Assembly: GCA_037039925.1 (NCBI GenBank)
Contig: JAXRKP010001172.1
Coordinates: 53,501-117,500, forward strand
Length of the DNA stretch: 64,000 nucleotides
Direction: 5' to 3'
DNA from: Doris montereyensis
Lineage: Eukaryota; Mollusca; Gastropoda; Nudibranchia; Dorididae
In this document: positions 24,040-36,190 of the stretch, piece after piece
Numbering within the stretch: position 1 is the stretch's first letter
Layout of the letters: the number at the start of each line of letters is the position of its first letter
Notes under the pieces: model-generated
Databases searched by the model: none
What the model was told of the DNA's origin: nothing
The model's input: the letters and a program-made list of their open reading frames with translations, nothing else
Position numbers and translations under genes: made by a program

Positions 24040-26375
24040 CTTAACATTTGTTTTCTTGTTTGTCTTTCTGTTTATATGTGGATGGCCTATATATATATGT
24101 TGTATGTTGTAACTGATCTATGCCTATAGGCGTACTTGTCCTTCGGCCTCTGTCCCAGATATATGTTGTTGTTGTTGTTGTTGTAACTGATCTAGCAGGT
24201 GTTATCCATCTGTAAGGGTATTGTTCCATCTGTTGTACGGTTGGTGGCCTATGTCTCAGGTTTTCGGGAAGGCCTTGTTGCGTAGGTCTTTCAATTTGTG
24301 GCATTCAAATAGGTGATGGGTCACAGTTTCATGGGGTGGTTACAAAGCGGGCACACTGGGGCATGTTCAGGATTTATTCTGTTAAGACGCATGTTTAGCT
24401 GTATGGGTGTCTCGGAGCCTGAAGATGGTGACTTGGATCTTTTAGCATTAAGTTGGTTGATGTTGTCATTTGTCTGTGGAATAGCCATATGTCAGTATAA
24501 ATCTCTTCCAGTCTTTCCTTCCCCAAAGCCCATCTGTTCACCCAGAGACTCTTTACTGTTAACTTTGAACTTTGATGATTTGTTTCGTGGTCTGCATTGT
24601 AGTTTTTGTGTTTGGTTGTTCTTGTCTAGATCCCCTTTTGGCAAGAATGTCTGCTTTGTCCCTTTCCTGGTGTGTTTACATGTCCAGGGATCCACTGCAT
24701 TACTAACTCTACGCCATAGGTTTTAATTAGTTGGTCAGCTTCTAATCGTGTTTGTCTGAGATCAGATCTCTGGCAGTTGTTGAGAGCTTGTAGGACAGAC
24801 ATTGCATCTGTAAAAATGACGATATCTGATATTTTAGCTGGGAATGTATTGAAAATAGTATTGAAGTGGTAGAGTACTGTTTCTATGGCTGCTGCCATAG
24901 TTGGTACATTTTTCAAAGTTGGTACATTTTTCTCCTCAAAACTCAGAGAATTCATCAGAGGTGCCATCTGGGTTTTGGACATAGATACCATACCCTGCAT
25001 TTGATGTTGCTTTGAGAGCTGACCCATCTGTGTATACATGGATCTAGCTGTCAGGATAGTCATCAATGGTTTTTTTGTGATGACATCATCAGGATTAGCG
25101 GATCTGATTTCTTTCTTTGATTGTCAATCAGCTCCATCTTGATTTGAGGCTCTTTGAATACGACATTTGGTGGATCTCTGTTCACCCGTGGTGTTTCTTT
25201 TCTTTGTTCGGAAGATGGTGTATTTCTTTTAGCTCCATAGCATGATGTAGTGGCGATTTCTGCTTTATTCTATATTTTAGATGCCAGTTATCGACAATTT
25301 TTCTGTTTGGATGGTTGGAACTCATCCTTTTGCTTCTTTCACATACCTCTAATACTGCATTGTCCATGTGCATGTTCAAGAGGTTCCATATTGATATGAA
25401 TTTAACACGCAGCTGTGGGGGTTGATCTCATGCTTCCACTAATAAAGCGTAGAGAATTGTTTTGGACCCTGTCCACTATCATCAGGTTGGATTTGCTGCA
25501 TGAGCTTAGGATAGAGCTGCTAGTGCTAGTGCTATACTTGAGGGATGGGCGACCATATTCCAAGTACAGGTTTCTAAGGGTTTGTTTATCTCATCCCCAT
25601 GAGGTGCTTGCTAACTTCTTTAAAAGATTGAATTTTCTTACACCTTTAGCTTTGAGGTTGCATATATGTGCTTTTTCATGGTTAGCTGATGGTCGAGCTG
25701 CATACCAAGATATGTTGGGTTGCTCTCTTTCTCAATCTGTTCACCATTGCTGCTTATTTTTAGGTCAAGTTTGGCAATCGTGTGGCTCTTTGTGAATATA
25801 GTGTTAACTGGTTTAGATGTATTAATTTTGACCTTTTATTTCTGGCAATACTCATTAAGTCTCTTCAGGTTCTCATTCATTTTCCGAGCTGCTATTTTGG
25901 TATTTCTGCTTGTTTCCCATATTGCCAAGTCATCTGCGTATAGGGCTGTCTCAGACTTGAGCACATTTGAAAGGCTATTGATGTAAACAAGAAACAAGGT
26001 GCAACTTGATGATGAACCCTGTGGCAAGCCTGCTTTAAGAACTTCATTGGATGAAATTGCACTTTTCATTTTTGTTTGTATTGTTCGGTCCGTCAGAAAC
26101 CACACGATCCATTGGTAGAGCTTCCCATGGATTCCCAGTTCCATCATTTTGATGAAGAAACCCTTTCTCCACACACGATCATATGCATGTTGTAGATCAA
26201 CAAATACGGCTAGCGTGTTGCTCTTCTCTTGGAGGCCGTCATGGATGCACTGAGTTAGTCTGAACAGCTGGTCTTCTGTGCAGCTGTTTGCTCTAAATCC
26301 AGCTTGTTTTGAACTGTTGTTGTTAGCGGTTTCAAGGTACCAATAAAGGCGATGGTTTATCATTCTTGCAGCCAA
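24040..26375 (-). pseudogene. LINE with reverse transcriptase and RNase H, 5'-truncated
   Basis: Reads from 26375 down. The reverse transcriptase has motif A FVDLQHAYDRVW, motif B GLPQGSSSSCTLFLVYIN and the catalytic box ALYADDLAIW (all 26375-25836). After a decayed thumb region (25835-25070) comes RNase H, which removes RNA from the hybrid during integration: VYTDGS near 25045, then AAAIETVLYHF, IVIFTDAMSVLQAL and LVMQWIPGH to about 24650. A degraded C-terminal region and 3' UTR run to about 24040. The order RT then RNase H places it in the I/Jockey-type group of non-LTR elements. The endonuclease and ORF1 are missing, and the start is truncated at an AT-rich patch (26377-26392). Stops and shifts between the domains make it inactive, although the RT segment is open for 179 codons. 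Confidence 0.9.
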
Positions 26376-26646
26376 AATATATATATATACATTTTTTTTA
26401 AAAACTTAGCCATGATTGCATTTTCTTTTCTCTGTGTTTCCTAATCGTTGTGCGTTTCACTGCATGTGAATGTAGAAAGTTTGATTGGTAATTCTATAAA
26501 ACAGTCTTTTTCTTTCTTCATCACAAATATTTACTTTGTATACACAAAAAAAATCAAAACCAGTCACATTCTTTTGACCTTAATATGTTTGCATTTGATG
26601 CTCACATCTTGTAATTTCAACTCACCTTTATCTTTTCAATTCATAG

Positions 26647-28763
26647 ATGCTCATGTCTGCCCCCTGTGTAAGCTGGCTTTCACTTCAAGCCAGTACCTAG
26701 AAAGTCATATGGAGAGAGAGCACAATGAAAATCATTGGAGGAACGTCAAAGATTCTGTTCGAAACAAAAGCTCTGTTGTGGGTTTTAATTGTTTTGAAGA
26801 TGAAAACTGTTCACTTTCAAATTCTGTCAATTGTTGTGCCAATGAAAAGAGAGGCATAGATGCCGTGGAACAGGTAAACGACTGCTTAACAAAAAACGAA
26901 CCCCTGGAACAGTCAATGGTGAATAAAGGTGAAGAAACATCCAAATTTGATGGGTCTGGCCAGAATGCAAGTCAGAGTACCAACTTAATTAGCAATGCGA
27001 CCTACAAGGGAGATAGATTCATAAAATGCTGTAAGTGCAATAAAATGTTTAGCCATGAAAGTGATCATAACGTTAAAACTATGGAAAAGGTCAAAGATGG
27101 ACAGGTGTTCAAATGTAATGAATGTTACAGTTTATCTAACCTGAGTACCTTTCATAAAAAAGTGCACACAGAGCAGCCATTCATACACAATGAGTGTTAT
27201 AGCATGTCAGGTCAGCCCAGTCACCCCCAAGGCCAAATGAGAACACACACAGGAGAAAAAGCATTCAAATGTAATGAGTGTGGAAAGACGTTTCGTCAGA
27301 GTGGTAGCCTCCATATTCACATGAGAACACACAGAGCAGAAAAGCTATTTCAATGTAATGAGTGTGGTAACACGTTTAGGCAGAGGGGTCACCTTCAGTA
27401 TCACATGAGTAAGAGGAAAGTCACTCAAATGTAAAGAGTGTGGTAAGACATTTAGTCAGAGTTGTATCCTCCATCGTCACATGAGAATTCACATAGGAGA
27501 AAAGCCATTTAAATGTGATGAGTGTGGTAAGATGTTTAGTCACAGTCGATGCCTCCAAAATCACATGAGAACACACAGAGGAGAAAAGCCATTTGAAAGT
27601 AATGAGTGTGGTAAAACGTTTAGTCAGAGAGGTTACCTTCACAATCACATAAGAACACACAGAGGAGAAAAGCCATTCAAATGTAATGAGTGCGGTAAGG
27701 AATTTTGTCGGAGAAGTCACGTTCAGTATCACATGAGAACACACACAGGAGAAAAGCCATATCAATGTAGTGAGTGTGGTAAGACGTTTAGTCAGAGTTG
27801 TAGCCTCCATCGCCACATGAGAACACACACAGGAGACAAGCCATTCAAATGTAATGAGTGTGGTAAGACTTTTAATCAGAGAGGTCACCTTCAGTATCAC
27901 ATGGGAACGCACACAGGAGGAAAGGAAATCAAATATAATGAGTGTGGTAAGACGTTCAGTCAGAGTTATAGCCTCCATAGTCACATGAGAAGACACACAG
28001 GAGAAAAACCATTCAAATGTAATGAGTGTGGTAAGACGTTTCGTCAGAGAGGTCACCTTCATCATCACAAGACAACACACACAGGAGAAAAACCATTCAA
28101 ATGTAATGTGTGTGGTAAAATGTTTAGTTGCAGTGGTTACCTCCACAGTCACATGAGAAACACACAGGAGAAAAGCCATTCAAATGTGATGAGTGTGGTA
28201 AGATGTTTAGTTGCAGTGGTTACCTCCACAGTCACATGAGAACACACACAGGAGAAAAGCCATTCAAATGTGATGAGTGTGGTAAGACGTTCAGTTGCAG
28301 TGGTTACCTTCCTATTCACATGAGAACACACACAGGAGAAAAGCCATTTCAATGTAAGGATTGTGGTAAGTCGTTTAATCAGAGAGGTCAACTTCATAAT
28401 CACATGAGAACACACACAGGAGAAAAGCCATTCAAATGTAATGAGTGTGGTAAGGTATTTAGTAACAGTGGTCCCCTCTATACTCACATGAGAACACACA
28501 CAGGAGAAAGGCTGTTCAAATGTGATGAGTGTGGTAAGACGTTTAATCGGAGTGGTAGCCTCCTTCGTCACATTAGAACACACACAGGAGAAAAGCCATT
28601 CAAGTGTAATGAATGTGGTAAGACGTTTAGTCAAAGTGGAAACCGCCATAGTCACATGAGAACACACAGAGGAGAAAAGCCGTTCAAATGTAATGAGTGT
28701 GGTAAGACCTTTAGTCGGAGTAGTCACCTCCACGGTCACATAGCAACACATGCAAAAGAATAG
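26647..28763 (+). pseudogene. C2H2 zinc-finger gene, copy 2 (frameshifted)
   Basis: Paralogue of 5659-7547, in the same orientation about 21 kb away, with the preceding intron end also conserved. The exon follows AG at 26645-26646 and opens with a solo finger (CPLCKLAF...HMEREH). The acidic linker is intact here and open through to 27434. Degenerate fingers (CCKCNKMF, CNECYSLS) precede 18 tandem fingers (27265-28750). A net 8-bp loss near 27410 cuts finger 2. A one-base loss near 28158 in a TGEKP linker cuts between fingers 11 and 12. Finger 5 has Ser for its first zinc Cys (27598-27600), and finger 9 has Tyr (27934-27936). The stop is at 28761-28763, with AATAAA near 29094. The finger helices differ from copy 1, with a distinctive QRGHL series. 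This may be a recently broken gene, or a live gene with consensus errors. Confidence 0.85.
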
Positions 28764-29940
28764 GCATTGTGTTGTACATGTACCAATTTTCTTTTCCATT
28801 AGGCCAAATCCCAAAAGTTACCGATCTTTCTACTCTAACTACCTCACGTCAGAAAAATTAACCTGTAATTAACTTGCCTACAATTTGTGAATGTGATCGA
28901 TTGGCACCAGTTTCAATATAAAAGAGATCACAATTTCGAAGGATTATGTCTTAACACGGTGAGCTGATCTGAATATTTGTACATATACCGTGCCGGTGTT
29001 TATGATTGTTTTGTTGATAGAGTAATTCACGTTATTATGTTATTTGTTATGCAGTGACAGTTCATTTGTTACACTGTTATTAGTGTTATGTTACAATAAA
29101 CGTTGGTATTATGTTTTACATTCTTTGTTACAATGTTACTCTGTTCAAATACATGTTATGTTTTCAAATATATAACAATTCACTTGTTACACTATTCAAT
29201 TTTATGTATTCATAGTATCTTAAATTGTAAACAAAAACAGAGATTTATTTCAAAATCTTTCTCCTCCAACAGTATTTGTTTTCATAACACATATATATGC
29301 TCCTGAACATGTTACCTAAATACAAATACATGAAGAGAGATGCTTTTTTTCTCTTCAATAATTTATAGTTTACATGGGTTAATCAAAGAAATCAATTTTT
29401 ACCATTTTTTTCTAATGAAGTCATAAAATATACTGAGAAAAAAGAAAGAAGCAAAATACAAATATATCTCTCTTACTTAGTTATTTTTTACGTCTATGAA
29501 CTAGTTATTTTCTAGAGCTAGAGTTAGGTCTATTTAGAATGCAACTCTAGATCTATGTATGTAGACGAGAAAATCTTGATCTAGATCTAAATACTTGATC
29601 TATTTTGATTAGACAGGTCTAGATGAGATCTAAATCTAGATCTAGAAATCTAATGAAAGCCTAGGTACATTGATGTCCGTCTAAGAACCTGGTCGTCGGG
29701 AAGACAGAAACAACGGGTTCTTAGGTGAACTCTGAAATGGCTTGTTTGTATTATATAATCCTGAACTTTACGACCTAGCGTTTCACACTGTCTGAATAGG
29801 AACAGTTCTCATGCATTAATTAAATATTTCCCCTGGAAGTGAACCTGAAACCTCCATCATTCAATTTCTATTCTACGGATCTAGATTCTACTCCAGATCT
29901 AGAGATAGTTTTTTAATTTTTAGATTTTTAAATTTGGGCA
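28764..29940. other. 3' flank and AT-rich spacer
   Basis: No gene. A poly(A) signal candidate AATAAA lies at about 29094. A cluster of TAGATCTAGATC-type words lies at 29510-29650 and 29875-29905. Confidence 0.5.
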
Positions 29941-29942
29941 GT

Positions 29943-30330
29943 GGACAGGTACGGGAGTACATGATCCCGCCCTCCACGAGTCTCCTGCAGCCTTGCAGGC
30001 GGGTCTTGGTTGACCAAAGGCTAAGGGAGTTAACCCTGACAGAAAACAACCCACTGCCTTGCAGGCCGGTCTTGAATGACCAAAGGCTAAGGGGAGTTAC
30101 CCTGACAGAAAATAACAACCTGCTGCCTTGCAGGCTGGTCTTGAATGATTAAAGGCTAAGGGAGTTAACCCTGACAGAAAATAACAACCTGCTGCCTTGC
30201 AGGCTGGTCTTGAATGATTAAAGGCTAAGGGAGTTATCCCTGACAGAAAATAACAACCTGCTGCCTTGCAGGCTGGTCTTGAATGATTAAAAGCTAAGGG
30301 AGTTAACCCTGACAGAAAATAAGACCTGGT
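29943..30330 (+). mobile_element. LINE 5' UTR with tandem 69-bp monomers
   Basis: Five copies of a 69-bp unit with CTGCCTTGCAGGCTGGTCTT and GGCTAAGGGAGTTAACCCTGA. They lie directly upstream of an endonuclease frame. Tandem 5' monomers that act as additive promoters are known from some LINEs; here that role is inferred. A single monomer with the same upstream sequence occurs at 45069-45178. Each unit contains the near-palindrome CCTTGCAGG. Confidence 0.8.
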
Positions 30331-30477
30331 AAGGGGCCTCGAGGTGGCAGCCCCACCATCTACCTAGGGTACAGTGGGCTGGTCCCCTGCTTACCCAAAA
30401 CCAACCTGATTCAGACAAGTAAAAGAAATATAACCGGCTTGATCTTTGGAAGATGACCTTGGAAACGAACACGGACT

Positions 30478-31200
30478 GTGATTTTTGCAACATGGAACGT
30501 TAGAGCAATAAATGGAAAAGAGTTAGAATTAGTTGAAGAAATGGAAAAATGCAAAGTTGATATTTTGACCATTACAGAAACAAAGCAAAAAAGGACAAGG
30601 AATAGAAAATGTAGGACCGAATCATATTTTAATATTCTCGGGAGTAGATATCAAACATAGAGCTAGAGCAGGAGTAGGCTTCCTAGTGGATAAAAGGCAT
30701 GAAAAGTTACTAGAAAGTTGAAATGTATAAGCCCACGGCTATTAGAAGTAAATATTAAACCAAAAGGATGAGAAATTAAATTATTAATAGTAATAGCTTA
30801 TGGACCAAACGAAGACGAAACTAAAGAAGAAAAAGATATCTTCGAAAATGATTTACAAATGGCTGCGGAGAATCTTAAATCCAAACAGGAACTAATGCTT
30901 TTAGGAGATTTAACCGCTAGAGTAGGCAACAATGTAGAAACGTCAGGGGGAGTAATAGTTAAAGAAGGAGAGACAACAACTTCTCCAAATGGAGAGAGAC
31001 TCATAGATTTTTGCCTAAAGAATAAATTGAAAATAGCCAATAATATTTTCCTCATAAAGATATCCACAAATATACAAGAGTAAATGAAGACAGGTGTGAA
31101 AAGTCAATGATAGACTACATAATAGTTAACACCTCCCTTTTTTACAGTACACTGGATGCAAGAGTAAACAGAGGAGCATAAATTTTTAGTGATCATCACT
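30478..31200 (+). pseudogene. LINE apurinic-type endonuclease domain, broken
   Basis: LINE endonuclease nicks the target DNA to prime reverse transcription. The frames encode FATWNVRAINGKELELV with DILTITETKQK (the N-terminal WNVR and E-T-K motifs), then IAYGPNEDET, ELMLLGDLTARVGN (the G-D-x-N/T-A-R-V-G motif) and IDYIIVNTS, with SDHH near 31185. Stops and shifts at about 30658, 30722, 30768 and 31081 inactivate it. No reverse transcriptase follows, so the copy is truncated at its 3' side, which is unusual for LINEs and implies later rearrangement. Confidence 0.8.
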
Positions 31201-32390
31201 ACTAAACTCAAAATAGAGGAATTAAATAAACCAGTAGTGAAACAGGTATATCAATCTAGGATAAAAAGATTTATCAGTGAAAGACAGATGGATCTAAGGA
31301 TAGCACAATAGAAGAAAAGTGGCAGTGAGTTTCCTGTTCGAAATGAGATGAGATATAGCATGAGTGAACAGATGGTTTACTGAGACCTGGGTGATTGATG
31401 TGTCATAATTTGTGAGTTGCTGTAGGTGAAGATTACTGACCCGTATTTACAGTTAGGCTCGCGTCCCATGTAGTCGCGGAGACAGGAATTAGTGGGGGGG
31501 TGGGGGTGGGGGGGGGGGGGGGGGGGGACAACCTCCAGCCAGATAATTAATTAATGACCTGGCTAGATAGTCTGAAGACTGTCCCCAGGCGATCATACTG
31601 TTTAAACCTCTGCTTTTTCTTGTGGGCTGTGTGGATGGTCGGTGTTGGATACGCTGACAAACCTGTAGGGGGGCGACAAACTCCCGTCACATAATTAACG
31701 GTTTGGCTAGTGGAGTCCTCCGTGGGTTCGCCCCAAACGGTCGTACTGATGTAACCCCGATTATTTGTTTTGAGTAAAATTGTAAAACGGAAATGCTGTT
31801 GTATGGCACTTCTGACGTAACTAGAAGGGGCCATGCAAATCTGGGATGACCGATGGACTGAGACAGCTGTGGAATAGCGGTTCTGACATAGTAGAAGGTT
31901 TGTACAGGACATGTGATATATGGTTATATCAAGGAGAGAGAGAGAGTGATACAACCGCCCAGTAGATAGAGATGGGTCCATGGATAGGCGTCCCTCCAGC
32001 ACGTGTTGCGATGTAATCTCATAATTTGTCATCATTTATAGATATAGATTTTTTTTTATTCACATGCATTGTGAAATATTGATTTCTAGTATTGAAATGT
32101 CAGATTGAGCAAAGTACGATACTTAAAAAGTAGAGTCACACAATCCAAATCTTCCCTGCGTTTGCCTTTCCACTCGTTTGTCTAGTTGTTTGTGTCCCAA
32201 TTCACATACTAATTGGGTGGCGTTGTCGAAAACTACTTATCTTTTCTCTTTCTACCTTCTCTCTCTCTCTCTCTCTCTCTGCTTTTCTTCTTTTTTATAT
32301 TATTTTTAAACAACGACTCCTAACATTTGGTGTTGTATCTTTTCTTTATATCCCTATCTATCTATCTTCTCTTCTTCTCTTTTTTTCTTA
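31201..32390. other. Spacer with poly-G and a diverged direct repeat
   Basis: No gene. A G-rich run occupies about 31494-31528. Two diverged blocks of about 120 bp (31525-31610 and 31670-31765) share GGGGGGRCAAMCTCC, ATAATTAA, TGGCTAG and GGTCGTACTGATGTAACC-like ends. Confidence 0.5.
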
Positions 32391-32401
32391 AATATATTTT
32401 A

Positions 32402-32402
<1 letters not shown>

Positions 32403-32447
<45 letters not shown>

Positions 32448-32450
32448 GAT
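32403..32450. repeat. (TA)n microsatellite
   Basis: About 20 TA units followed by TATG repeats to 32470. Confidence 0.95.
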
Positions 32451-32599
32451 ATATGTATGTATGTATGTAATGTATATGTGTATGTATGTAAAAAATGTAC
32501 ACTCAAAAACATTTGTCGAAATTGCTTAGACATAGGCCAAAACTTACGTTAATCTGAAATATTTGCCAAGTCGCGATTTCTTCTTTAGAAAATGTCCCC

Positions 32600-33120
32600 A
32601 TGTAATCTGTAATTTTACTCTAGTGTAGTGTGTAGTCCGAAATTTTACTCTAGTGTTAGTAGTTAGTCTGAAATTTTACTCTAGTGTTAGTAGTATAGTC
32701 TGAAATTTTACTCTAGTGTGTTAGTAGTATAGTCTGAAATTTTACTCTAGTGTTACTGTAGTATAGTCTGAAATTTTACTCTAGTTTAATCCCAAATTTT
32801 AACCTAGTGTAATCTGAAATTTTGCTCTATTTAATCCATACTTTTACTCTAGTTTCATCAGAAATTTTACTCTAGTTTAATACGAAATTTTACTCTAGTT
32901 TAATACGAAATTTTTCTTTAGTTTAATACAAAATTTTATTCCAGTTCAGTCTAGTTCAATCAGAAAATTTATTCTAGTTTAATCCGAAATTTTCCACTAG
33001 TTTAATAAAAAATATCACTGTAGTGCAATCAGAAATTTTACTCTAGTTGAATCTGAAATTTTGCTCTAGTTCGATCAGAAATTTTACTCTAGTGCAATCA
33101 GAAATCTTACGCTATTTTAT
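32600..33120. repeat. 23-bp minisatellite, left part
   Basis: Units of the form TAATCCGAAATTTTACTCTAGT, about 22-33 bp because an extra GTTAGTAGTATAG block is present in the first copies. The array ends at a TTAT at 33117-33120 and resumes at 34249. Confidence 0.9.
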
Positions 33121-34248
33121 GGGGATATATGCGGTTCTGAAACTATTTTTTTTATACTTGTTTTTGGTTGAATTATGCACAAATGTAATCAGTGTATTGA
33201 CACATGAACTTATATGGTGGTGTTTACTTGGTTGCCATGGAAACGGCCGCCACCTTGAATCGTTATGTTTTTTGTTTACACGTTTTTTTTACATAGCTAT
33301 TTAGAAAAACTTTATGACCAAATCACTCCAAACTTCACATACAAGTTGTTCAAGGTAATGACAATAAACCTTCAAATTCAAAACAAATTTCGGACTTTTA
33401 TTATGTTTTCATGATTCTTTTAGTTTGCCATATAAAACATGTAGACCTACAACATAATTATGAAAAACAATATTTTTTGCAAAAAATATACCTCATTTTG
33501 TGAATTTTTGTTGTTGAAAGTTTGTTTGTACAGTAAAAGTAAAAGGCTATCTACATGCGAAATTTCATGACAAAATATTTACAAACACTGCCAAACAGGG
33601 GAAAAATAACATTTTGAGAAAAACACATTTTTAATTTTAGTATTTCACAATACTAAAAGCATACAAAAACTTTCACATAACTTTCGGCTCACAGTAGCTT
33701 TTTTACTCGTGACAATATACTCAATTAACATGCATCAAATGATAATAAAAAAGATGCATAGAATAGAATAGAATGAATATATTCTGTAATCAAATAAATA
33801 TCACAATCATTGAAAACAGACTGAAACATTCACGATGACCCAATTGGGGGACCAACTGTGTCGCTCGTGGGAAGCAGTGTTGATAGGTTGAACGGGCCAT
33901 CCCGCGAGAGAGAGGAGAGACTTCGCTACTGTTCACCCGGATGTTTGTGGCATTTGAGCGAAACCTTTGCCACATATGAAATTGTGGGCTTTTTTGTAGT
34001 GCTGAATACAATAATACTGTGCTAGAGCGAAATAATACTATTAATAGTATTAATACTGTATAGTTGCTGACTGTCTAGTCTCATAGGTCATACGAAAAGG
34101 TGTGTAACTGTATAGGACGATTCATTTTACGAGGGTCTCAAAATAAGGCACAATGTGATGATTTATCATTGGTTCATAAGTAAAGCTAAGAAATGCCACA
34201 ACCTCAATTTCGATCCCAAATGGCTTATTCTACATGCCGCATATCCCC
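33121..34248. mobile_element. Non-autonomous DNA transposon with TTAA-like flanks
   Basis: This 1,128-bp segment interrupts the 23-bp minisatellite. It starts GGGGATATATGCGG and ends CCGCATATCCCC, a short imperfect inverted terminal repeat. The flanks are TTAT on the left and TTAA on the right, where the array unit itself has TTTAATCC, so the insertion probably duplicated a TTAA. TTAA duplication is typical of piggyBac, although piggyBac termini usually begin with C runs. No transposase is present. An X-box-like GTTGCCATGGAAAC (33231-33244) and a CpG-bearing GGCCGCCACC follow each other inside. Confidence 0.65.
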
Positions 34249-34435
34249 TTAATCCAAAATATTTTACTCTAGTGCAATGCCAACATTTACTCTAGTGCAA
34301 CCAGAAATTTTATTCTAGTGCAATCTGCAATGCCAACATTTACTTACCCTAGTGCAACCAGAAATTTTACTCTAGTGCAGTCAGAAATTTTACTCAAGTT
34401 TAAATCTGAAATTTTACTCTAATCCGAAACAATAT
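34249..34435. repeat. 23-bp minisatellite, right part
   Basis: Continues the array of 32600-33120 with units such as AGAAATTTTACTCTAGTGCA. The junction at TTAATCC restores the unit phase after the inserted element. Confidence 0.85.
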
Positions 34436-35865
34436 CATTGTCCAAGCCAGCCCTTTTTTCGAACACAGCTAGTTTGTATGAAAAGAGCATTACTACATGC
34501 TGTCTATGAAAAAACTGTAGTGTAAGCCTAGACACTGTTGACATGCCTGTGAGTGTGAGTGTGTGTGTGTTGGCGTTGGACCACTGAATCATGCAATCAA
34601 CAAATGTTTTCATTATCATCACCTGCTATTATTATTAGTGCCCACTCCAATCTTTCTGCCTTTTTCTAGTTAGTGATGTCCCAGTTGATCGTCATTTAGT
34701 CATTTTACCCCCCCTCAAACCGGGCACAATCACATAGCACATACGTTGTTTCCCATGCATGCTGTGCTGGCCTAGACATTAGGCCCTTCACACAAGCCAC
34801 TATCACTATCATTGACGACATTTCCTTTCTGGATAGTTCGAAAAACGCTTAATAATAGCAACATCCGAAAAGCAATCTTTAGTCCCTGAATTTCGCACAA
34901 ACCCTGCCCTTAACCCGAAGCCAAATCCTAACCCTAACCGTAACTCTTTCGGGACCAATGGATTTTCAAACATTTTTTTACCCGAATTCTGACTTAGGTG
35001 TAACGTAAATCATTGAACCAACCTGTGACTGAGAGTTGAGATTCTTATGAACTTTACCAGTGTAGACAAGTAGGGTATGTATTTGTTGGATATTGAAAGA
35101 GCTTTCAAATGTAAAGATTGTTTTCCTAATAACTCTTGTGTAATTGGGTTACTGACCTTCTTTATTATCTATTTTTAGATATAAAGCCATATGATTTTCA
35201 TATGTCAAGATAACGCCATGAAGGGAAAAAAATATTCAAATAAAGTTTTAAAATCTAATAAGAATATCAAAATATAAACAATTTCACGCATCCTCACCAA
35301 AAATGGTGACCATAGCTGGATAAATTATTGTAAACATACATAATTGACAAAAATGTGACAGAAATGAGTTTCTGAACAGATATGGAAACGAAATGATATT
35401 CAGATGCCAGTATATATATAATATTATACTAGATCTAATAGTAATAGGCTTATGAAATATAGTTTTCTTTTTCCAGCAGATAATTAGTTTGAATATCTTA
35501 CAAAATTCAGAACGGTAACGAAATCATGAATGAATTTTTGTTTTTCATAAATCATATACATGTATATGTGCAGTATTATTATGTAACATGGTAAAAATGC
35601 AAAACTTTCTTAGGGGGAAATGAAAAGAATGAAAATTTAAAAAAATTGACAATATAAACCTACATGTAAATCATTCTTTTCATGACTAGTCTTGATGAAC
35701 AAACATTTTAGGGCAAACTGTAATATAAGAAGACATGATATTATGTCATAATGTGAAAGGAACTTTTATCAGCAATAAAAAAAGAATGGATATGTTGTGT
35801 GAAATCATAATGCTATCTGTCATGTACCATAACAAAACTAGTTGGTGCAGGCTCCAGGTCAATGG
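34436..35865. other. AT-rich spacer
   Basis: No gene recognised. It contains a short GTGAGTGTGTGTGTGT patch (34552-34570) and AT-rich sequence with many stops. Confidence 0.5.
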
Positions 35866-36190
35866 AATGTGGCGTTGGTGTCCAGGCGGTTAGGCTGCCG
35901 GACTGGGGACCAGGAGGTCCCGAGTTCGAATCCTAGCAAAACCAGGTCCGACGTTGTGTTCCTTGGGAAAGACACTTAACATGCATTTTATCCCACTTTA
36001 CCCCAGGTGGAAATGGGTACAAGCTTGGGAGTACAAACCTGCGTCAGACTAGCACCCTGGTTAGGAGGTGATTATTGTCACCTCTTCGGCTTCACGTTAT
36101 AGAAACGGGGATAAGCTCCAGCTCTATAGGCCTTAAGTTGCCTTGAAGGAACTCTTTTTTTACCAGGTCAGTGGGCACTGGTCAAAGGGA
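35866..36190 (+). mobile_element. tRNA-derived SINE (second family), plus strand
   Basis: A tRNA-like head (35871-35937) has GTCCAGGCGGTTAGGC as a probable A-box region and a perfect B-box GAGTTCGAATCC at 35922-35933. The body carries TCCTTGGGAAAGACACTTAA, ATGGGTACAAGCTTGGGAG and CTCTATAGGCCTTAAG. Reverse-strand relatives lie at 22510-23640 and 43845-44190. It is the best preserved copy here. It is not a tRNA gene because there is no acceptor-stem pairing or proper anticodon arm. Confidence 0.8.

Noticed and set aside
34926..34940. Telomere-like CCTAACCCTAACC
   Set aside because: Barely two units, with no continuation, so it is a chance word and not an interstitial telomere.
35871..35937. 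Functional tRNA gene
   Set aside because: The B-box is good, but the acceptor stem does not pair and the sequence continues into a SINE body. The same holds at 10.3, 11.05 and 63.1 kb.
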